From positions 1 to 19,665 of the forward strand of contig CAMCUE010000002.1 of NCBI GenBank assembly GCA_945878705.1: a stretch of DNA of 19,665 bases. The letters run 5' to 3'. The stretch's first letter is position 1; each line of letters opens with the position of its first letter. Positions 14,267 through 19,665 of this stretch are shown one piece after another. The notes under the pieces are model-generated. The model saw only the letters and a program-made list of their open reading frames with translations, had not been told where the DNA came from and ran no database searches. The position numbers were made by a program, and so were the translations under genes. The stretch is from Ferrithrix thermotolerans DSM 19514. Lineage in GTDB: Bacteria > Actinomycetota > Acidimicrobiia > Acidimicrobiales > Ilumatobacteraceae.

Positions 14267-15055
14267 TCAGATTGTGTTCTTTATTAAATTAAAATTTGGC
14301 AGGTCAATACCTAAGTTCACAAGTTGCGAGCGTGCTGAAGCAAGTCCATCGCCCATGAAGTTAAGTAGATTCGCCGTCGCCACCGCGTCAACGCGAGGGT
14401 CATTCAACCCTTCGGCTAAATGCGAGTAATTGCCAACGCCGCCACTGATAATCACTGGGATCTCAAATAGTTCGGGAAGGCAATTAAGAAGTTCAATTTG
14501 AAATCCGTTTCCTGTGCCGTCACGGTCAATCGAGTTAATACAAATCTCTCCGATTGCCAGATCTGAACATTGTTCTAAAAAATTCGTGAGAGTTAGATCA
14601 GTCAGGTTTGACCCATTATTTGTCGCAATGTAGAAATTGCCTTCAATTTGCTTACAGTCGACAGAGGCGATTATGCATTGACGACCGAATTCTCTAGCTA
14701 GTTCGGAGATAAGTCGCTTGTTGCTGTGCAACGCGCTATTCACGACTATTTTGTCTGCGCCTGAGCGAAGTAATTTTGTTGCATCGGCAACCGAGTTGAT
14801 TCCACCTCCTGCGGCAATCGGCGCAAAGCAATCATTGGTTAAAATTTTTAGAACTTCAGAAAATTTATCGCGATTTCTAGGACTGCGACTTACATCCAGA
14901 ACAATTAATTCATCGATCGAAAAACCAACATTTGAAAAACCATAATTCTTTTCGAGCCAGTCAATGTCGCCAACTTTTTGAAGTCTGAAATTTCGTGAGA
15001 GCATGAACGAGCCACTGTCATAAAGGAGTGTGAAGATGAGTCTTTTCTTTGCCAC
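14267..15055 (-). CDS. hisF: HisF-like protein 1 (AglZ/HisF2 type) of the acetamidino pathway
   Basis: A 262-residue HisF-family TIM barrel. The N-terminus reads KKRLIFTLLYDSG, whereas true HisF has KRIIxCLDVKDG. Leu11 stands in place of catalytic Asp11, as in the HisF2 proteins of acetamidino-sugar loci. Asp133, in SVDCKQ, is kept at the place of Asp130. Other landmarks are AAGGGINSVADATKLLRSGADK, INSIDRDGTGNGF and IISGGVGNYSHL. It starts with GTG three bases after hisH, giving the classical order amidotransferase-HisH-HisF. The role is to form an ammonia channel with HisH and hand ammonia to the amidotransferase. It is not expected to serve histidine synthesis. Confidence 0.9.
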   Translation of the reverse strand: MAKKRLIFTLLYDSGSFMLSRNFRLQKVGDIDWLEKNYGFSNVGFSIDELIVLDVSRSPRNRDKFSEVLKILTNDCFAPIAAGGGINSVADATKLLRSGADKIVVNSALHSNKRLISELAREFGRQCIIASVDCKQIEGNFYIATNNGSNLTDLTLTNFLEQCSDLAIGEICINSIDRDGTGNGFQIELLNCLPELFEIPVIISGGVGNYSHLAEGLNDPRVDAVATANLLNFMGDGLASARSQLVNLGIDLPNFNLIKNTI

Positions 15056-15058
15056 GAT

Positions 15059-15685
15059 TTATCTTTCGAGAAAATTCTTTAAAAGATGAAGCCCTATTGA
15101 CTGGCTTTTCTCGGGATGAAACTGAGTACCAGATACTTGGCCTTGCTCAAAGGCCGCAACAAATTCAACTCCATGATTACATGTGGCAACGCCCTTAATA
15201 GTTGGAGTCAGACCCATGAAATATGAATGAACAAAATAAAAGCAGGACTCGCTAGGAATACTGCTGAAAAGCTTTGTGTTTGAGTCATGCTTAACTTCGC
15301 TGAACCCAACATGTGGAATCTTCAATCTAGTATTTGCATTATTAGTAAATTTCTGCACCGTGTTTGGGACCAGTCCGAGTCCTTGTGTGTTACCATCTTC
15401 TGAACTCGTCGAACCAAGCAGTTGCATACCTAAGCAAATTCCGAGAAGTTTCGTTTCCGATTGGGATAGCGATTGAAGAATGGCCTGATCAATTGAGTTT
15501 TTTCTGATTGCTTCCATTGCGCGTCGAAACGAACCAACGCCAGGAAGTATCAGGAAATTTGCTGAAGAAATTTCTTTTGCGCTTGTGGTGATGTGAGGTT
15601 CAGCACCGAGATGGCGGATTGCACTGGCAACCGACCAAAGATTGCCCATGCCGTAATCAATGACTACAACCTGTTTTTTGCTCAC
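15059..15685 (-). CDS. hisH: HisH-type glutamine amidotransferase subunit
   Basis: A 208-residue class I glutaminase, the standard HisH length. It hydrolyses glutamine and passes ammonia to its HisF partner. The catalytic triad is visible: Cys84 in GICLGMQLLG, and His190 and Glu192 in QFHPEKSQ. The PGVGSF loop at 48-53 is the oxyanion region. The start is GTG at 15685, sharing one base with the upstream TAG (TAGTG). Located between amidotransferase 1 and HisF-like 1, with no other his genes, it belongs to acetamidino formation. It is the only glutaminase for two amidotransferases and two HisF-like proteins in the window. Confidence 0.94.
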   Translation of the reverse strand: MSKKQVVVIDYGMGNLWSVASAIRHLGAEPHITTSAKEISSANFLILPGVGSFRRAMEAIRKNSIDQAILQSLSQSETKLLGICLGMQLLGSTSSEDGNTQGLGLVPNTVQKFTNNANTRLKIPHVGFSEVKHDSNTKLFSSIPSESCFYFVHSYFMGLTPTIKGVATCNHGVEFVAAFEQGQVSGTQFHPEKSQSIGLHLLKNFLER

Positions 15686-16797
15686 TATCTAATTGTAAAG
15701 GTTGGCTTCCACCGGCCATCTTTTTTTGTAAATAGAGATGTATTTGTCCAACGATCAATTACATCTTCGAACTCGCCCAAGTTCATTTTGTAGTAGTCAA
15801 GGTATGCATCAATGCTTTCTTGTGGATATAAACCGTCGTAAAGTTTTACAAGGTTTATTGCCTGATCGCGAGTCATTGCCCCGCGACGAATTTCGATGCC
15901 TGCGTCTTGCGTTGCGCGACCGAAACCAAACTTTAAGTACATCATGTAGGCGTGGAGCGAATATAGCGCTTGGTCGTTTTGTGCAAAGTTTGTGAATGTT
16001 CCTGAATTTGTATCCGTTGCTTCAATTAATCCACAGTGCTCTTTTGCAACGAGATAATTTCTGTATGGATCCCAGTTTTCAAAATATGACCAATGCGTGA
16101 TCTTCAGTTCGCCATCACCGATTTCATCTTTTGAAGGAAAGCGAAAAAATGGCAGGGCTTCGTTTTCTAGTTTGGCTTCTTTGAACACGAGATCTTGGCC
16201 GCCTTCAAAGTAAATATCGCGGATATACCCAACATCGTAAAATGGTTTGTTCTTCAGGGCGGTTGAACCACCGTATTCGGTTTCCCCTTCTTCGCCATAA
16301 AAGATTAGAGAGATATTTAATTGTGCCGCAATTTTTAACGGTCCCGTTTTAATCGCCATCAGCCAACCAAAATATGGAAAACCTTTATGAATGAAACCAA
16401 ATTTATTAAGCGTGCTCATCACATCACTAGCGGGACTGATTTGTATGTGGTTAAATCCACTCGCAATAAAGTTTTTGAGATTTTGGTTGCCTAAATCAAG
16501 AGCTAGCGCCGGGGTGATTGTGACCGCAAGAGGGTGCATGCCATAAACATTTTTTAATTGGTGTGCGACATAGGAACCATCTTTACCACCGCTTACTGGC
16601 ACCACACAATCAAACGAACCGTCTGAAGACCGGTGCGAATCCAGAATTTGTTTGAGTTCGGTTTTTCGGTCCGACCAATCTAAATTTTTTTTCTCCTCCG
16701 ACCATTGACATGCATTGCACCAACCGCGAGAATCAAATGTGATTCGCGGTCGGGTCGACATATTCAAACAATTCGTGCACCAAAAGATCTCACTCAT
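15685..16797 (-). CDS. N-acetyl sugar amidotransferase 1 (WbpG/PseA/PtmG-type)
   Basis: About 370 residues from ATG at 16797. An earlier in-frame TTG at 16803 is possible, but AAGGG about ten bases before the ATG fits the ATG better. Two cysteine pairs, CTNC and CNAC (about residues 7-10 and 27-30), are followed by the PP-loop VSGGKDG at about 68-74, YGMHPLAVTITPALALDLGN, and IFYGEEGETEYGG. The family adds ammonia to a sugar N-acetyl group, using ATP, to form acetamidino, for example on legionaminic or pseudaminic acid or on ManNAc3NAcA. Because it follows nonulosonate genes and precedes hisH and hisF, the likely substrate is the legionaminic-type acid. An A8 tract (16685-16692 as T8 on the plus strand) lies in the early coding region. 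Confidence 0.92.
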   Translation of the reverse strand: MSEIFWCTNCLNMSTRPRITFDSRGWCNACQWSEEKKNLDWSDRKTELKQILDSHRSSDGSFDCVVPVSGGKDGSYVAHQLKNVYGMHPLAVTITPALALDLGNQNLKNFIASGFNHIQISPASDVMSTLNKFGFIHKGFPYFGWLMAIKTGPLKIAAQLNISLIFYGEEGETEYGGSTALKNKPFYDVGYIRDIYFEGGQDLVFKEAKLENEALPFFRFPSKDEIGDGELKITHWSYFENWDPYRNYLVAKEHCGLIEATDTNSGTFTNFAQNDQALYSLHAYMMYLKFGFGRATQDAGIEIRRGAMTRDQAINLVKLYDGLYPQESIDAYLDYYKMNLGEFEDVIDRWTNTSLFTKKDGRWKPTFTIR

Positions 16798-16815
16798 AAG
16801 CAATTTGCCCTTGAA

Positions 16816-17640
16816 TTACCATGCTGAAAGACCACCGTCGACGATGATATTTTGCCCCGTCACATAACTTGATGCATCTGATGCTAAATAAATTAGTGCG
16901 CCGACAAGTTCGGAGGCTTGACCCATTCTTCGCAATGGAACTCGATTTGAATATTTTTCATCAAAAATTTTATTCTGACCACTCGAGATTCCTCCGGGCG
17001 TCAAAGAGTTGACACGAATGCCACTGTTCGCCCAATAAGTTGACAGATAACTTGTTAACCCGAGCACGGCTGCCTTTGATGCGGAGTAAACGGCAGGTGT
17101 ATTAATCGGTCTTCCGTTGTACTCGGAGCCCTCATAAATTCGTTGGTCTGGAGCGACAACGCCATAAATTGATGATGTCTGGATAATTGACCCGCCACCT
17201 TGGAGTTTCATTTGTTTGCCAACTGCTTGTGCAACCAAAAATAATCCGTCAATATTTACTGACATAACCTCACGCCAAGTTTGTAGAGAATAGTCTTCAA
17301 ACGGTTTGAAGAATTCATCAAGACTTGAGCCCTTTGATGCGGCGTTATTAATCAATACATCAATACGACCGAGTTCGCTGACAACCGTTTTAACCATTTT
17401 TGAAACTGACTCTGGCGAAGTTATATCGCACCCAACACCACAGACTTTTCGACCAGATTTCGTGGCAATATTTGCGGCTAATGATTTTGTGGCTTGATCA
17501 TCTATGTCAATCACGGCAACATCTGCGCCACTGTCTGCAAACGCTTGACAAAAGACTTGCCCTAGTAGACCAGCACCGCCAGTAACTAAAACGACTTTGC
17601 CCGACAGACTAAAAAGATCTGCTGATTCTTTAGTCGTCAT
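16816..17640 (-). CDS. Short-chain dehydrogenase/reductase (PtmA-like)
   Basis: A classical SDR of about 274 residues from ATG at 17640. The frame extends to 17667, but the inner ATG forms an ATGA overlap with the previous stop and has AAAGG nine bases upstream, so it is preferred. Motifs in order are VVLVTGGAGLLGQ (the NAD(P) loop), VLINNAAS, IIQTSSIYGV (catalytic Ser), YSASKAAVLGL (Tyr and Lys), and IRVNSLTPGGI, ending in the usual TGQNIIVDGG. In legionaminic-acid loci of Campylobacter, PtmA is a similar SDR linked to the GDP-sugar branch. The neighbours here, a CMP-nonulosonate synthetase and a PtmE-like enzyme, support that role, but the reaction is inferred. Confidence 0.88.
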   Translation of the reverse strand: MTTKESADLFSLSGKVVLVTGGAGLLGQVFCQAFADSGADVAVIDIDDQATKSLAANIATKSGRKVCGVGCDITSPESVSKMVKTVVSELGRIDVLINNAASKGSSLDEFFKPFEDYSLQTWREVMSVNIDGLFLVAQAVGKQMKLQGGGSIIQTSSIYGVVAPDQRIYEGSEYNGRPINTPAVYSASKAAVLGLTSYLSTYWANSGIRVNSLTPGGISSGQNKIFDEKYSNRVPLRRMGQASELVGALIYLASDASSYVTGQNIIVDGGLSAW

Positions 17641-18335
17641 GATGTGGCGCCTTTCGACATCATCCATTCAACCATTTCGAAATCAGCTTGCGAATCTATG
17701 TCTAACGAGCGTTCTCGAGGCATTAGGAACAAACGAGTACTAGGCGCGAACAGGCTTTGATTATTTAGCAGTGCATCGCGCTTCCATACATAAATTGATG
17801 CGTTCATATCAAAACACTCGGGCGAGTCTTGGCGGCGGGAGACTGATTCAGGTAGCGGTTTTGATAGGTGCACTATTCCATTGGAATCAGTTTCAACAAG
17901 ATTGAAATATGGTGATCGGTGCGCTGGTGTACCGGTGATTATATTGTCGGCGCTGGTTTGTTTTAGTAGCTCCAACGCACCGATAATGTCTTCAGCAATA
18001 CGAAGAGGGGCTGTTGCATCTAAGTCAACAACAATGTCGAATTTGCCAAATTCTTTCTCAGATGTTTCAACGCAGTGTCTTATCGCTGGAAGTTTTGGCG
18101 CCGTATCTGATGCCATCTGCGCTGGACGATCAACAACAAAAGTTGCTCCATGAGCTAGCGCAGTCGCGCGAATCTCTGAACTGTCACTGCTGACAGCGAT
18201 TTGTGAAAATAATTTTGTTTCGATTGCTTGTTGTAACGAATAAGCGATTAGTGGTAGCCCATTTATAAGTCTCAGGTTTTTGTTCGCCACGCCTTTTGAT
18301 CCTGCTCGTGCGCAAATTGTGCAAAGAACTTTCAT
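17637..18335 (-). CDS. Acylneuraminate-type cytidylyltransferase, probable CMP-legionaminate synthetase
   Basis: About 232 residues from ATG at 18335, which overlaps the previous stop as ATGA; the frame also has an ATG at 18347. The N-terminus MKVLCTICARAGSKGV followed by NKNLR is the CMP-NeuAc synthetase signature, with VSSDSSEI and VDLDATAPLR as further family motifs. It activates a nine-carbon sialic-like acid with CTP. The LegF/PtmB group is the best fit because PtmE-like and PtmA-like genes flank it; NeuA or PseF activity is possible. The synthase (LegI), epimerase (LegG), dehydratase (LegB) and aminotransferase (LegC) genes are not in the window and would be expected to the right of 19665. 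Confidence 0.9.
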   Translation of the reverse strand: MKVLCTICARAGSKGVANKNLRLINGLPLIAYSLQQAIETKLFSQIAVSSDSSEIRATALAHGATFVVDRPAQMASDTAPKLPAIRHCVETSEKEFGKFDIVVDLDATAPLRIAEDIIGALELLKQTSADNIITGTPAHRSPYFNLVETDSNGIVHLSKPLPESVSRRQDSPECFDMNASIYVWKRDALLNNQSLFAPSTRLFLMPRERSLDIDSQADFEMVEWMMSKGATS

Positions 18336-19240
18336 TTCTTGATCCATTTTCGTTTTGATGATGCGATTTCGATTGCTTCAATGGTTTTCACAACATTTAA
18401 TGCTTCAGCGATTGAGCAGATCGTTTTTGAGTCTTTAGCGATCATCGCTTTGTGCTCGGCTAAGTAGGTGTGATCTGAGTCGACATTAAACACCTGAGTT
18501 CTTTCATTGAATTGCGACAATCCCGAGATTAAGTCAATTTTTATCGTGCCTTTGTCACCGTTAACCGTGATCACTCGTTGTTTAATTCGGTCGAGATAAT
18601 TCATCTGAATTGATAGCGCGGGACAAGTTTTCGTTTGCATCAATATAGACCAGGTGTCATCTGTTTCGATTTCAAGATTGCTGAACTTTCCACCAGATGA
18701 AGTTAGATAACTCCAGTCACCAAAAAAATATTGGGCTAGATCTAGTTCATGACTAAGGTCTCGCAATACTCCGCCACCGTTTGCGATCATTGCCGAACTT
18801 GAGTTTTGATATTTATCATTTTTGCGCCAAGTTGGCAAATATTGTCCAACATAAAAATTCGCAGATGAGATGTCTCCGAGTTGTGGCAATGTGTCGCTTA
18901 GCCATGCAATAGCAGGGTGGAATCGCAAGTTGTAGCCAACTGCCGCAAAGTCAAAATTATTTTTAGGCAACTTTTTCAAACTAGTCAGAATTGGTTTTTC
19001 GACCAATACCTTGCCAGAAAACTTTGAAGCACTTAGTTCGCGTAGGTCGTTAAAGTGCTGCGAGGTTTTGCTGGCGACGACGACATATTCAAATTTTTCG
19101 TGCTTAAGTGCATTGGAGATTTTTTCGTACTTACCAGCACCTGATCGCCTTGAAACTACGACTACTTCATGTCTCAAATCTCGCAGTATCTGCGCATGTC
19201 TTGAACCGATGGATCCAGCGCCAACTATCGCAATTTTCAC
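18332..19240 (-). CDS. Gfo/Idh/MocA-family oxidoreductase
   Basis: About 302 residues from GTG at 19240, which overlaps the previous TGA as GTGA and has GGGAAG just upstream. The frame could also start at ATG 19258, adding six residues before the Rossmann strand. The N-terminus KIAIVGAGSIGSRHA is the NAD(P) loop, LVEKPI the conserved Glu-Lys-Pro, and GGGVLRDLSHELDLAQYFFG the substrate-site helix with the catalytic His. It is somewhat shorter than the usual 330-380 residues of the family. Such enzymes oxidise or reduce a sugar or sugar nucleotide. Lying between a PtmE-like nucleotidyltransferase and the cytidylyltransferase, it probably belongs to nonulosonic-acid synthesis, but the substrate is unknown. 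Confidence 0.9.
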   Translation of the reverse strand: MKIAIVGAGSIGSRHAQILRDLRHEVVVVSRRSGAGKYEKISNALKHEKFEYVVVASKTSQHFNDLRELSASKFSGKVLVEKPILTSLKKLPKNNFDFAAVGYNLRFHPAIAWLSDTLPQLGDISSANFYVGQYLPTWRKNDKYQNSSSAMIANGGGVLRDLSHELDLAQYFFGDWSYLTSSGGKFSNLEIETDDTWSILMQTKTCPALSIQMNYLDRIKQRVITVNGDKGTIKIDLISGLSQFNERTQVFNVDSDHTYLAEHKAMIAKDSKTICSIAEALNVVKTIEAIEIASSKRKWIKK

Positions 19241-19665
19241 TGAACTTCCCGGGGCCATTCGCGTTGTGCTCGCTCAAGCTCATCGAGTCGCCCGATGTCA
19301 ACCCAATACTCATGAAGCGGAAAAGCAGTAGTTCGATGCCCATCGGCGGCAAGTTTCGTAAAATGTGTGGGCATGTCGTAGTAAGTGCCCTTTGGAATAT
19401 TCGCCAGACTTTGCTCGCTGAGCACATAGATTCCGGCGTTCACTAAATGTCTTTGTGTGGGTTTTTCCTTGACATCAATAATTTGTGTGCCGTCAACTTC
19501 AACAACTCCGTACGGAACTTGATAATAATCTTCGCGAACAACCATCGTCGCAACAGCATTTTCGCGTTGATGAAAATCTAGAAGTGCGTCAACAGAAATT
19601 CGCGTCAACAAGTCACCGTTCATGACAATGATCGGGTATTTAACTTCACTTGGCAAGAGCGATAA
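19237..19665 (-). CDS. Sugar-phosphate nucleotidyltransferase (PtmE-like), N-terminus beyond window
   Basis: The frame is open to the right edge, so about 142 C-terminal residues are seen. VMNGDLLTRI holds the catalytic Asp region of NTP-transferases. VREDYYQVPYGVVEVDG, VKEKPTQRHLVNAGIYVL and a final EYWVDIGRLDELERAQ match the second half of GlcN-1-P guanylyltransferase PtmE and related mannose-1-P/glucose-1-P nucleotidyltransferases. If it is PtmE, the missing N-terminal part should carry CBS domains and the GGxGTRL loop. PtmE makes GDP-glucosamine for the legionaminic-acid route of Campylobacter, which suits the genes downstream. Family assignment is firm; the exact nucleotide and sugar are inferred. 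Confidence 0.85.
   Translation of the reverse strand, partial: LSLLPSEVKYPIIVMNGDLLTRISVDALLDFHQRENAVATMVVREDYYQVPYGVVEVDGTQIIDVKEKPTQRHLVNAGIYVLSEQSLANIPKGTYYDMPTHFTKLAADGHRTTAFPLHEYWVDIGRLDELERAQREWPREVQ

Noticed and set aside
14267..15685. hisH and hisF as part of histidine biosynthesis
   Set aside because: No other his genes are present, the HisF-like proteins have altered catalytic acids, and both amidotransferase genes are adjacent, so an acetamidino-sugar role fits better.
16685..16692. A8 homopolymer in amidotransferase 1 as a phase-variation switch
   Set aside because: Eight bases is short for slippage control, similar runs are frequent in this AT-rich sequence, and the frame is intact. 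There is no supporting repeat elsewhere in the gene.

Overview
This window lies inside a bacterial surface-polysaccharide (O-antigen, capsule or glycoprotein-glycan) biosynthesis locus. Every supportable gene is on the minus strand, so the locus reads from right (19665) to left (1). No intergenic gap exceeds 62 bases, and most gene pairs are joined by ATGA, GTGA or TGATG stop/start overlaps, which points to one long, translationally coupled operon. The organism cannot be named. Base composition is moderately low in GC (about 40% by eye). Several starts appear to be GTG or TTG despite the low GC, and Shine-Dalgarno sites are often weak. The gene families (LIC13510-type and TIGR04396-type surface carbohydrate proteins, nonulosonic-acid genes, kdsB) occur in Leptospira-like and various environmental bacteria. 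A streamlined actinobacterium is possible from start-codon use, but that is speculation.

Layout in transcription order. (1) 19665-16816: a legionaminic-acid-type module with a PtmE-like nucleotidyltransferase (partial), a Gfo/Idh/MocA oxidoreductase, a CMP-nonulosonate cytidylyltransferase and a PtmA-like SDR. (2) 16797-12131: two acetamidino-forming sets, consisting of amidotransferase 1, HisH and HisF-like 1, then amidotransferase 2 and HisF-like 2, with only one HisH glutaminase. (3) 12134-8467: a P-loop sulfotransferase-like protein, then two tandem 384-residue paralogous surface-carbohydrate proteins. Between the paralogs lies a 328-base fossil made of decayed pieces of amidotransferase 2, HisF-like 2 and the sulfotransferase-like gene. 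(4) 8404-4861: a D-2-hydroxyacid dehydrogenase, KdsB and a 622-residue surface-carbohydrate protein, which together suggest a second 3-deoxy-ulosonic acid. (5) 4827-890: a 6-phosphogluconolactonase-type protein, then glucose-1-phosphate cytidylyltransferase, CDP-glucose 4,6-dehydratase, an RmlC-like epimerase and an SDR, which should make a CDP-6-deoxyhexose. (6) 888-1: a family 2 glycosyltransferase running off the left edge.

Taken together, the genes predict a glycan with at least one CMP-activated nonulosonic acid carrying acetamidino groups, possibly a second CMP-activated ulosonic acid, a CDP-derived 6-deoxyhexose, and perhaps sulfate. The most informative new observation is the fossil at 9618-9945. 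It preserves gene order, reading frames, the exact 28-base overlap of the amidotransferase/HisF pair and the ATGA junction into the next gene. It is therefore direct evidence that a block [amidotransferase 2 - HisF 2 - sulfotransferase-like - 384-aa protein] was once tandemly duplicated and then mostly deleted. No RNA genes, CRISPR arrays, insertion sequences or convincing terminators were seen.
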